Assembly (NCBI GenBank): GCA_012521105.1
Contig: JAAYNA010000107.1
Location: forward strand, 62,001 to 126,000
Reading direction: 5' to 3'
From: Clostridiaceae bacterium
GTDB taxonomy: Bacteria > Bacillota > Clostridia > DSM-8532
Length of the DNA stretch: 64,000 nucleotides
In this document: piece by piece, positions 53,980 through 63,101 of the stretch
Position numbering within the stretch: position 1 is the stretch's first letter
Layout: each line of letters begins with the position of its first letter
Notes under the pieces: generated by a model
Databases searched by the model: none
Seen by the model: the letters and a program-made list of their open reading frames with translations, nothing else
What the model was told of the DNA's origin: nothing
Made by a program: the position numbers and the translations under genes

Positions 53980-56937
53980 ATGGGATTGAGAATCCGCAGA
54001 GGTTTTCCTGTTTTATTGTTGGTCATTGCACTGGCAATGAACAGTATGTCGGCAGCTGAATACAGCGGTTCAGATTCTGTGTCTTCCAATACTTATGTAT
54101 CCGATGATACGGGTTACTTAAATAAAATATTCAATGAAAGATATTCTCATGTAAGTTCCGGGTATACCTCAGCCATATATTCCGGAGAGACTATAGAAAT
54201 TCCGGTTCATAATGCATATATTGAATTATCAGGTGGAAGGCTCACTTCAGACAATGCCGGTTACAAAAACGATGTTGTACACCTTTCCGCCGGCAACAGT
54301 GCATCATTTTCAATAAATGTTCCTGAAACCGCACAGTACTACCTGAGCTTTGACTATTATCCAGTTTCTGTTTCAATTCTGCCGGTACAGTTTTCATTGT
54401 CCGTTAACGGACAAATACCGTTTTATGAAGCCAGAAGATTAATTTTCGAAAGTACCTGGGTTGATAAAGAGGAAAGAGCCTACGACAGATATGGCAATGA
54501 AATTGTTTCGGTTCCCGAGAAATTAATGCGGTGGGAAAACAAATTTCTTATGGACGGAAGCTACCGCTATTCCAATCCTCTTGCTTTGGAACTGGAAGAG
54601 GGAGAAAACATAATTGAATTAAAGATTAGCGAAGGTACCGTGCTTCTCGGCAATATATATCTGTCCGGCAAACAGGAAATTCCGGAATATTCAAAGCAGG
54701 GCGCCATGGACGGTGATAAGATAGTTATTATCGAAGCCGAAAGAATAAGCTACAGGAACGATTCTTCAATTCGTGCCACATGCGAGTACAACACAGCTTT
54801 AACCCCCTATGAAACATCGAAAAAAGTATTGAACGTTGTAGATGCAGCATCTTTTAAAAATGCCGGGCAGACCATCTCATACGAGTTTTACATAGATGAC
54901 CCCGGCTATTATTATATCGGCTTCACATACAGGCAGAGCGACAAGACCGATTTTCCCGTATTTCTGGATATAAAGATAGATGGGAAGGTTCCGAATAATC
55001 TCTTTAAATCTTATCCCTTTAAATACACAAAGGACTACATACATTTAACTCCTGAGGATTACGAAGGTGAACCCATAGCTGTGTATTTAAGCAAGGGACA
55101 GCACATCATCTCCCTGACAATTAATATAGATAATATCAGGCATGCTCTGGAAACCACAGAGAGAATCATATCAGGCATAAATGATTTGGCGCTGGAAATA
55201 ACCAAGGCAGCAGGAGCCAATAAGGATAAATACAGGGATTTGGATTTGGAAAGCTACATTCCTGATGTTAAGGAAAGGCTTTTGAATTGGGCCGACGAGC
55301 TTGATAAGCTAAGAGACGGATTAAAAAACTACAACAGGAATGTAAAGGAAATTGGTATTCTTTCCTTTGCAAAAATTGCATCAGAAAGTTTAAGGAGGCT
55401 GGCAAAAGAACCTAACAGAATTCCATACAGAATCGACGAACTGGCCCAAAGCACAAATTCAGCAGCTCAATACCTGGCCAATTTTATTGATGTATTAAAG
55501 GGAAATCATCTGGCCATTGATAAAATATTCATATATCAGAAAGATGCAAAGCTTCCTGAAAAAATCGGAGTTTTCAAAGGCATTTATCTGAATATAGTCA
55601 GATTTTTCTCGTCATTTACCGATCAGGCATATTCAATTTCTAACAAGAACGAAAACAATCTTCAGATTTGGGTAAACCGTTCCAGGCAGCACGTGGAAGT
55701 GCTTCAGAAAATGATCGATGAAAGCTTTACCCCAAAAACAGGAATTAAGGTAGATGTCTCATTAATGCCCGATCAGGGCAAGCTCGTCATGGCAAATGCA
55801 TCAGGAGATGCTCCCGACGTGGCACAGTCCATAAACTATTCCATACCCTTTGAGCTGGCAATAAGGGGCGCGTTGAAAGATGTAACCGAATTTGAAGATT
55901 TCACCGATGTATTGACAAGGTTTGTTGACGGCCTGCTCGTTCCGGCCATGATAGGGGATGGAATTTATGCGGTACCCGAAACAATCAATTTCTGGGTATT
56001 GTATTACAGAACAGATATATTGGAAAAGTTGGGTCTTGATGTACCCGATACTATTGAAGATGTGAAGCTTATGCTTCCCGAACTTCAGATACGGGGTTTG
56101 AACTTCTACTATCCCACAGCAGGAATGGGCTCTTTCAAAACATTTCACGGGACAACGCCGCTTATATTCCAGTACGGTGGCAGTCTGTATGAAAAAACTG
56201 CAGGCAATACTGCTTTAAGCAGTGAAAAAACCGTGCAGGGGTTTACCGAGCTTACCGAACTTTTCACTATTTATAACCTCCCCGTGGAAGTACCCAGTTT
56301 CTATCAGCATTTCAGAAACGGAAATCTGCCCATAGGTATAGCTGAATATGGCATGTACAATCTGCTTATAAATGCTGCGCCCGAAATAGCAAACAGTTGG
56401 GATATTGCACCTGTTCCCGGAGTGAGAAAGGAAAACGGAGAAATAGCGAGGTATACCTCGGGCGGTGCTGAAAGCTGTGTTATTTTCAAAAGCAATGAAG
56501 AAAGAGAAAACATGGCATGGGAGTACATAAAGTGGTGGACATCAAAGGAAGTGCAGGTAGAGTATGGACAGACCCTTCAGATAGCCTATGGACCGGAGTA
56601 CATATGGAACACTGCAAATCTTGAAGCTTTTGCAGAACTTCCGTGGGATACAGACCATAAAGCCGTTATCATGGAACAAACAAAATGGATACTGGAAGCC
56701 CCCAGGCTTCCGGGAAGCTACATGGTGGAAAGAGAATTAAGCAATGCATACAATGCTGTAGTAGTGGACGGAAAGGATTTAAGGATCACTTTAAATACCG
56801 CTGTAAAAAGAATAAACAGAGAGACCGAAAGAAAGCTGAAAGAGTTTGGATATCTTACACCTGACGGAAAACTGATTGAGGAATATGAAGTTCCCACAAT
56901 CAATAAGATTCGCAAGATTCTATATGGTGAGAATTAG
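53980..56937 (+). CDS. Giant extracellular solute-binding protein with two N-terminal beta modules
   Basis: A 985-residue exported protein, more than twice the usual size of a sugar-binding protein. A signal-like hydrophobic segment covers about residues 9-27; no lipobox cysteine follows, so anchoring differs from the norm. Two carbohydrate-binding-like beta-sandwich modules are visible: about 65-230, and about 243-390 starting 'KIVIIEAERISYRND'. A helical region (about 390-545) leads to a MalE/UgpB-type binding domain (about 555-985) with 'GDAPDVAQSINYS', 'DGIYAVPETINFWVLYYRTDIL' and 'WDIAPVPGV'. It should capture an oligosaccharide for the permeases that follow three bases downstream. ATG after GGTGGGAG. 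The ligand is unknown. Confidence 0.88.
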   Translation: MGLRIRRGFPVLLLVIALAMNSMSAAEYSGSDSVSSNTYVSDDTGYLNKIFNERYSHVSSGYTSAIYSGETIEIPVHNAYIELSGGRLTSDNAGYKNDVVHLSAGNSASFSINVPETAQYYLSFDYYPVSVSILPVQFSLSVNGQIPFYEARRLIFESTWVDKEERAYDRYGNEIVSVPEKLMRWENKFLMDGSYRYSNPLALELEEGENIIELKISEGTVLLGNIYLSGKQEIPEYSKQGAMDGDKIVIIEAERISYRNDSSIRATCEYNTALTPYETSKKVLNVVDAASFKNAGQTISYEFYIDDPGYYYIGFTYRQSDKTDFPVFLDIKIDGKVPNNLFKSYPFKYTKDYIHLTPEDYEGEPIAVYLSKGQHIISLTINIDNIRHALETTERIISGINDLALEITKAAGANKDKYRDLDLESYIPDVKERLLNWADELDKLRDGLKNYNRNVKEIGILSFAKIASESLRRLAKEPNRIPYRIDELAQSTNSAAQYLANFIDVLKGNHLAIDKIFIYQKDAKLPEKIGVFKGIYLNIVRFFSSFTDQAYSISNKNENNLQIWVNRSRQHVEVLQKMIDESFTPKTGIKVDVSLMPDQGKLVMANASGDAPDVAQSINYSIPFELAIRGALKDVTEFEDFTDVLTRFVDGLLVPAMIGDGIYAVPETINFWVLYYRTDILEKLGLDVPDTIEDVKLMLPELQIRGLNFYYPTAGMGSFKTFHGTTPLIFQYGGSLYEKTAGNTALSSEKTVQGFTELTELFTIYNLPVEVPSFYQHFRNGNLPIGIAEYGMYNLLINAAPEIANSWDIAPVPGVRKENGEIARYTSGGAESCVIFKSNEERENMAWEYIKWWTSKEVQVEYGQTLQIAYGPEYIWNTANLEAFAELPWDTDHKAVIMEQTKWILEAPRLPGSYMVERELSNAYNAVVVDGKDLRITLNTAVKRINRETERKLKEFGYLTPDGKLIEEYEVPTINKIRKILYGEN

Positions 56938-56940
56938 GAG

Positions 56941-57861
56941 ATGAAGGCTTTGAAAATCAGGAATAAATTTACAGGTAAGGACAATAACTTAAACGCATAC
57001 GTGTTTTTGGCACCTTACTTAATATTGTTCTTCATCTTTATATTAACACCAATTGTAATAGCTATAATGCTATCTGCAACTAATTTTAACACCCTGGAAT
57101 TTCCCGGTTTTGTCGGGCTGATGAATTATGTAAATCTTATCACTCAGGATGAAATCTTCATGCAGTATGTATTGCCCAATACAATAACTTATGCTTTGAT
57201 AGTCGGCCCGGGCGGGTATGTTCTGTCATTTTTGGTGGCATGGGCACTGTCCCAGCTGTCGAAGGTTCCAAGAACCATACTGGCTCTGATATTCTATTCG
57301 CCGTCCATCACCTCAGGAGTGGCTATGAATGTTCTGTGGAGGATTATATTCAGCGGTGATCAGACAGGATATATCAATGCCTGGCTGATTAAGCTGGGAG
57401 TAATAACAGAACCTGTACAGTGGCTTACAGAAAGTAAATATCTGTTAACAATAATGATTATAGTTGCACTGTGGAGCAGTATGGGTGTTGGTTTTCTGGC
57501 AATTCTGGCAGGTATTTTAAATCAGGATGAAACACTTTACGAAGCGGCTGCTATAGACGGTATAAAAAACCGTTTTCAGGAAGTTATATATATTACAATC
57601 CCCACAATGAAGCCTCAAATGCTGTTTGCTGCGGTAATGTCGATAGTAAACACTTTTCAGAACGGGATGATTGGTGTTCAGCTGTCAGGTTCAAACCCTA
57701 CACCTGGGTATGCAGGACAGCTGGTGGTGAACCATATAGAGGACTACGGGTTTATCCGTTATGAAATGGGGTATGCTTCAGCAGTTTCGGTGGTTTTATT
57801 AATAACCGTTTATGTTTTCTCAAGGGTATCTAAAAGGCTGTTTGCAGAGAAGGAATATTAA
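56941..57861 (+). CDS. Sugar ABC transporter permease (MalF/UgpA type)
   Basis: A 306-residue permease with six transmembrane helices. The EAA loop '[21 protein letters not shown]' (split: E-A-A-A-I-D-G at about residue 201-207) docks the ATPase. It begins three bases after the binding-protein stop, so translation is probably coupled. There is no ATP-binding subunit in the window; in Firmicutes a shared MsmX-type ATPase often serves such systems. Confidence 0.93.
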   Translation: MKALKIRNKFTGKDNNLNAYVFLAPYLILFFIFILTPIVIAIMLSATNFNTLEFPGFVGLMNYVNLITQDEIFMQYVLPNTITYALIVGPGGYVLSFLVAWALSQLSKVPRTILALIFYSPSITSGVAMNVLWRIIFSGDQTGYINAWLIKLGVITEPVQWLTESKYLLTIMIIVALWSSMGVGFLAILAGILNQDETLYEAAAIDGIKNRFQEVIYITIPTMKPQMLFAAVMSIVNTFQNGMIGVQLSGSNPTPGYAGQLVVNHIEDYGFIRYEMGYASAVSVVLLITVYVFSRVSKRLFAEKEY

Positions 57862-57874
57862 TGGGGTGGTTTAG

Positions 57875-58747
57875 GTGGCAAGGTACAGAAAAAGCAACAT
57901 AAATCCTAAAAGGTTTGACAGAAGTCAGATAAAAATAATATTGATCATCCTTCCTCTGGCTTTATTTATGCTGCTGCCCATAGTTTTTATATTCAGCCAT
58001 GCATTCAAGCCAATGGATGAGCTGTTTGCGTATCCTCCCAGGTTTTTTGTTGCAAGACCTGCTCTGGACAATTTTTACAAACTGTTTAAAACCACTTCAA
58101 CATCAGCAGTTCCTATTGGCAGATATGTATTTAACACACTAATGGTTACACTTGTTGTGGTGATTGGTTCTGTTCTGATTTCCACATTTGCTGCATTTGC
58201 TTTATCAAAATTAAGGTTCAGGGGTAAGTTTACCCTTATGGAAATCAATAACGCAGCTTTAATGTTTGTACCTGTTTCGGTTATGATACCCAGGTATCTG
58301 ATAATTAATGCTCTCGGACTGATTGATACATATCTGGCACTGATTCTGCCTGTATTGGCAATGCCGGTCTGTTTGTTTTTAATAAAGCAGTTTACAGATC
58401 AGGTTCCCGACTCGTTGATTGAGGCGGCATATATAGAAGGGGCCAGTGATTTTAAAGTATATCAGAAAATTGTTCTGCCGCTTATAAAGCCTGCTGTTGC
58501 AACAGGGGCCATTCTTTCGTTCCAGCAAGTTTGGGGAGATATAATGAGTTCAGCATATTATATTTCCAATGAAACACTAAGAACCCTTCCCTTTTTCATG
58601 AACACATTAACGAGCATCAGCAATACAATTGCCGGCCAGGGTATGGCAGCAGCTGCAGGTTTAATTATGTTTGTACCAAATCTTCTGCTGTTCATTATTT
58701 TGCAGAGCAACGTTATGAACACAATGGCACATTCGGGACTGAAGTAG
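57875..58747 (+). CDS. Sugar ABC transporter permease (MalG/UgpE type)
   Basis: A 290-residue permease with six helices and the EAA motif 'EAAYIEGASDFKVYQKIVLP' (start near residue 188). It is the partner of the upstream MalF-type permease. GTG start at 57875 after GGGGTGG. The downstream NHL/Yip1 gene starts 22 bases after its stop, in the same operon. Confidence 0.93.
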   Translation: MARYRKSNINPKRFDRSQIKIILIILPLALFMLLPIVFIFSHAFKPMDELFAYPPRFFVARPALDNFYKLFKTTSTSAVPIGRYVFNTLMVTLVVVIGSVLISTFAAFALSKLRFRGKFTLMEINNAALMFVPVSVMIPRYLIINALGLIDTYLALILPVLAMPVCLFLIKQFTDQVPDSLIEAAYIEGASDFKVYQKIVLPLIKPAVATGAILSFQQVWGDIMSSAYYISNETLRTLPFFMNTLTSISNTIAGQGMAAAAGLIMFVPNLLLFIILQSNVMNTMAHSGLK

Positions 58748-58768
58748 ACTGAAAATGGAGGTTTGCAT

Positions 58769-60844
58769 GTGAAACCGTTCAAGAGTTTAGTCGAATCTGC
58801 AAAAACCATAACTATATTTGTTTTAATCAGCGTGACAGCAACTTTTTTGCTGACTCCGATCAGTGTTTTCGCAGACACTCCATATAAGACATTTACGCTA
58901 GACGGATATGGAAGAGTTGTGGAAACCCAGTCTGCGTATATACCACTTACAACTATTAACAAAGCCGGTGAACATTCTTTTAAAAATGCATCAGACATGA
59001 AAATTACAGATGATGAACAGATATATATAGCCGACACCGGGGGTAAAAGGGTTTTGGTTACAGATATAAACGGCAATTTACTGAGGATATACGGCGAAGG
59101 GGTGCTGAATGAGCCGACCGGCATTTTTGTAACTGATGATAAATACCTTTATGTAGCAGATAAAAGTGCACAGAAAGTTATTGTAATGGACCCGGAAGGA
59201 GAAGTTGTAAAAGAATATACAAAGCCCGATCACCCGTTGTACGGCAGGGGAGTGGAGTTTAAACCCCAAAAGCTGGCAGTGGATGCCAAGGGTATAATGT
59301 ATGTTATCTGTGAGGGAAACACCAACGGTATTGTGCAAATAAGCCCTGTGGATGGAGGCACTTTTCTTGGTTACTATGGAACCAATATAACTTCTGTTAA
59401 CTTCCTGGATATATTCAGGCGGGCAATTTTAACAGAAGAACAGCTGGCAAAACTGCCGAAAAAACTTCCCAAAACCCCTAAGAACTTATTTATCGATAAA
59501 AAGGGTCTTGTTTATACGGTTACCCAGGGTGGAGCGCAGGATAACACGGGTTTGAGGAAATTGAATGTTGCAGGTAACAATCTTTTGCAGCCAGACTATA
59601 CAGATGCACTTCTGTCAGCTGTATCGGTCGGAAATTATGAAAATATCTACGTTGTTTCCGAGCAGGGATACATATACGAATATAATAAAGACGGCAGCCT
59701 GCTTTTTATATTTGGCGGAAAGGACTCGGGGCATTTAAGAATAGGTTTGTTTCAGAAGGCTGTGGCAATTGATGTGGATAAGTCTGATAATATATTCGTA
59801 CTTGATCAGGAAAAAAACGAGATTCAGGTCTTTAAACCAACAGAGTTCGCAAATCTGGTTCATGATGCCTTATATTTATACCAGTCGGGCAGATATGAAG
59901 AAAGCAGGGAGCCCCTGCAGGAAGTTATAAAAATGAACAGCCTTTTCGATTACGCAAACCAAGCTATTGGGCAGGCCTATCTCCAAAAAGAAGATTACCC
60001 GATGGCGATGAGGTATTTTAGAATAGCAAAAGACAGAGACGGGTATTCCGATGCTTATTGGGAGGTACGTAATATATGGCTTCAGAATAACCTTGTTACG
60101 ATACTTTTGATTCTGGTAATAATTACAGCTTTGTGGGAACTGGCCAAATTTATGCAAAAAAAGACCCAGGTGTTTAATCCTGTTATCGCCGCTGTCAGGT
60201 CTCATAAAAAAAGGTCCCTGATATCTAAGCTGAATTACACATGGTATTTCATAAGACATCCGATAGATGGCTGCTATGGAATAAAGGCGGAAAACAAAGC
60301 CTCATACCTGTGCGCAAATATACTGTTATTTCTGTTTATAATTGTCTTTTTGGTAAATAAGTACGCTGCGGGTTTTATTGTAAAAACGGTACCGGACGGA
60401 AGGTATGACATATTCTCGGATATAGGGGGAATTGTTGCATCCTTCCTGTTGTTTTCAATCTGTTCATATCTTGTTTGCACCATCAATGACGGCGAGGCTA
60501 CATTCAAGCAGCTCTATCAGGCATATACATATACTTTTGGACCGTATCTTATTATAAAGATTATAATCGTGCTGTTAAGCAATGTCATAACCTACAATGA
60601 GATATTTCTGGTACAATTCTCCAACTTCTGCCTTTATGCCTGGATGCTGGTTTTGTTGTTTATAGCAATCAAGGAGTTAAACGGTTATACCGTCAGAGAA
60701 ACCGTAAAGGTAATACTTTTAACTGTTTTCTTTGCTTTAATTGTAGTACTTTTAATCTTCATTATGTATGTTTTGACCACTCAGGTGTACGATTTTATCG
60801 AGTCAATGATTGGAGAGGCGGTGTATCGAATTGAGCAGTTGTAA
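58769..60844 (+). CDS. NHL-repeat, TPR and Yip1-like polytopic membrane protein
   Basis: A 691-residue membrane protein. An N-terminal signal/anchor (about 12-33) is followed by an extracellular six-bladed NHL propeller (about 55-355; 'MKITDDEQIYIADTGGKRVLVTD', 'GIFVTDDKYLYVADKSAQKVIVMD', 'KSDNIFVLDQEKNEIQVFK' repeats). Two TPR-like helical repeats follow (about 362-425), then a transmembrane helix (about 433-455) and a C-terminal Yip1-type domain of about five helices (500-690). GTG start at 58769 after GGAGG. No enzymatic motif is visible. Its place between permeases and a DUF5696-like gene suggests an accessory scaffold or sensor of the uptake system; this is inference. Confidence 0.85.
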   Translation: MKPFKSLVESAKTITIFVLISVTATFLLTPISVFADTPYKTFTLDGYGRVVETQSAYIPLTTINKAGEHSFKNASDMKITDDEQIYIADTGGKRVLVTDINGNLLRIYGEGVLNEPTGIFVTDDKYLYVADKSAQKVIVMDPEGEVVKEYTKPDHPLYGRGVEFKPQKLAVDAKGIMYVICEGNTNGIVQISPVDGGTFLGYYGTNITSVNFLDIFRRAILTEEQLAKLPKKLPKTPKNLFIDKKGLVYTVTQGGAQDNTGLRKLNVAGNNLLQPDYTDALLSAVSVGNYENIYVVSEQGYIYEYNKDGSLLFIFGGKDSGHLRIGLFQKAVAIDVDKSDNIFVLDQEKNEIQVFKPTEFANLVHDALYLYQSGRYEESREPLQEVIKMNSLFDYANQAIGQAYLQKEDYPMAMRYFRIAKDRDGYSDAYWEVRNIWLQNNLVTILLILVIITALWELAKFMQKKTQVFNPVIAAVRSHKKRSLISKLNYTWYFIRHPIDGCYGIKAENKASYLCANILLFLFIIVFLVNKYAAGFIVKTVPDGRYDIFSDIGGIVASFLLFSICSYLVCTINDGEATFKQLYQAYTYTFGPYLIIKIIIVLLSNVITYNEIFLVQFSNFCLYAWMLVLLFIAIKELNGYTVRETVKVILLTVFFALIVVLLIFIMYVLTTQVYDFIESMIGEAVYRIEQL

Positions 60845-63101
60845 AAATGCCATGCTGAGAATATTTGCTGCCTGCCTTCTTGTTATTGTGTTGTTTCAGG
60901 CTGTTTTGCCCGAAGTTAAAGCTGAGTCTTTGACTGACGAAAAATATCTTCTTAATTACCAGACTGCAATGAATGATATAGTACCCGACGGTGTAATATT
61001 TGTAAAGCCGGCTAACACCATTAAGGGGCATACCCTTATTGCCCAGAGCAGTACTCATCAGTTGTATTTTAAAGAGGATTCGCTGTCGGTTATTATACGG
61101 GATAAAAACACAGGGGCAATAATGGAATCGGTTGTTGAAGGAGATGTACAGGGAAATGCCATTGCCGGGTGGCAAAGCTATTTGAAATCAGGAATTGTTC
61201 TAAGGGTTTTAAAGGGAATTAACTTAACCCCTTTAATAGTTGGCGTTGATATGGCTAACAGTGATATAAAATTAACCGGCAATGGTTTTTACGCTAAACT
61301 TTATTATGATGAATATGGAATAGGCTTCGATGTACATGTATTACTTTCAGAGGATCAATTGATTGTTGAAATTCCTGACAACTCTATTGTGGAAGATAAA
61401 GACGAATACAAAATAGGTGAGATATATGTTTATCCTTTTTTAGGTCATACGCATCTTGGAGACAGGTCTGGTTACATGCTGCTGCCCGATGGTAATGGTG
61501 CGCTTGTTTATATCAACGATAAACATGGAAGGTTTTCATCAAACTATTCACAATATGTATACGGCAGGAACATAGGTATAGATGAACATTCTACCCTGTC
61601 TTTGTTTATGAACAGATATCAGACGGTAAATGAAGCCGAAAACATTATGGCACCGGTGTTTGGAATGGTTCATACCGACTCTGGAATGGGACTTATTGGA
61701 ATTATAGAGAGCGGGGATTACAGTGCAAAAATAGAAGCATATCCCAATGGAGCTTACACTAATTATAACTGGATTTGCTCAAAATTTATACTGAGACAGA
61801 TTTACACACAGCCCACAGGTAAAAGAGAAGGGCATATAATAACCAGGCAGGAAAAGCGTAATGAGTTTGATATCCGTGTAAGGTATTGTTTCGTTTCGGG
61901 TGAAGATGCAAATTATACAGGCCTGGCGTTAAAATACCGAGATTATCTTATAAAGAACACCAGCCTGGTTCAAAAAGCCGATGATTTTAAAATACGGCTG
62001 GATTTTTTAGGCATCGACAAGGAGAACTGGCTGATATTCAAAAGAAATGTAACCATGACAACAGTAGATAACATAAGAGAGATTTACAGCGAGCTTGAAG
62101 AAGAAGGGGTAACGGATATACTGTCGGTTTACAAAGGCTGGCAGAAAAACGGAATAAATGCCCTTCCAATAGAAAAATATAAAGCCGACAGGGATATAGG
62201 AGGAACAGCGAAACTTACGGAACTGATAAAAGAATGCGAAAACAGAGGGGTTGATTTCTATTTGGGTCAGGATTTTCTAAGAGTTAATCCAGCATTGAAA
62301 AATGCAGCCTTTAATGTTGTAAAGCAGATAACAAAACGGGTTTATGAGGAAGCAACATATAAAAACGTATTCGAGAAATTCAGGTATATAACTCCCGGCA
62401 GGACAAAGCAGATAATGGAAAAAACAGCAAAATCCTATCAGCAGAACGGCGTCAGGAATATAATGCTCAGTGGAATTACAAATATTCTTTTCACCTATAC
62501 CCACAAAGGAAATCTATATACCAGGGTTGACACTGCAAATACTTATGAATCAGCAATTAACGAGCTAAATGATGAATTGAACTTTGTCATGGAAAAACCT
62601 TTTGCCTACCTTTGGGAATATACCGATGCAATTCTGGATATGCCTGTTGATACTTCGAACTATATTTTCACAGATGAAGAGGTACCTTTTTTGTCTATTG
62701 CACTGAAAGGAATAATTCCAATGTATTCCGAATATGTAAACTTCGAGGCAAATAAGGAGGAATTCTTCTTAAAGCTGGTTGAAACCGGAGTTTATCCGTC
62801 CTTTTACATTACATATGAAGATCCGGCAAAACTTCAATACACAAATTCTTCTAATGTATACAGCTCAAAATACAGCATCTACAAAAACGATATAATCGGG
62901 TATTATATCGAGCTGAAGAAGATAAATGAACTGACTAAGGGAGCCCAAATAATCTCACACAGGCAGTTTTCAAACCAACTTACAATCGTCAGCTACGACA
63001 ACGGTGTAAAAATATATTTGAATTATAATGCCGACAAAGCGCTGGAAGCAGATGGATATGTTATTGAACCAATGTCTTACATGGTAGGTGAAAGTAAATG
63101 A
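60831..63101 (+). CDS. Secreted DUF5696-like protein, possible glycosidase
   Basis: A 756-residue exported protein with signal peptide (cleavage after 'VLPEVKA'). The N-terminal ~350 residues form a beta-rich domain typical of a glycosidase super-sandwich ('GYMLLPDGNGALVYIND', 'MGLIGIIESGDYSAKIEAYP'). Residues ~390-640 read as a TIM barrel with 'SVYKGWQKNGI', 'DIGGTAKLTELIKECENRGVDFYLGQD' (two short motifs) and 'WEYTDAILDMPVD'. A C-terminal beta domain ends it. The overall look matches DUF5696 proteins as I recall them. No catalytic residues are assigned. TTG start at 60831, overlapping the upstream gene by 14 bases; ATG 60852 is an alternative. Confidence 0.78.
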   Translation: MSSCKNAMLRIFAACLLVIVLFQAVLPEVKAESLTDEKYLLNYQTAMNDIVPDGVIFVKPANTIKGHTLIAQSSTHQLYFKEDSLSVIIRDKNTGAIMESVVEGDVQGNAIAGWQSYLKSGIVLRVLKGINLTPLIVGVDMANSDIKLTGNGFYAKLYYDEYGIGFDVHVLLSEDQLIVEIPDNSIVEDKDEYKIGEIYVYPFLGHTHLGDRSGYMLLPDGNGALVYINDKHGRFSSNYSQYVYGRNIGIDEHSTLSLFMNRYQTVNEAENIMAPVFGMVHTDSGMGLIGIIESGDYSAKIEAYPNGAYTNYNWICSKFILRQIYTQPTGKREGHIITRQEKRNEFDIRVRYCFVSGEDANYTGLALKYRDYLIKNTSLVQKADDFKIRLDFLGIDKENWLIFKRNVTMTTVDNIREIYSELEEEGVTDILSVYKGWQKNGINALPIEKYKADRDIGGTAKLTELIKECENRGVDFYLGQDFLRVNPALKNAAFNVVKQITKRVYEEATYKNVFEKFRYITPGRTKQIMEKTAKSYQQNGVRNIMLSGITNILFTYTHKGNLYTRVDTANTYESAINELNDELNFVMEKPFAYLWEYTDAILDMPVDTSNYIFTDEEVPFLSIALKGIIPMYSEYVNFEANKEEFFLKLVETGVYPSFYITYEDPAKLQYTNSSNVYSSKYSIYKNDIIGYYIELKKINELTKGAQIISHRQFSNQLTIVSYDNGVKIYLNYNADKALEADGYVIEPMSYMVGESK

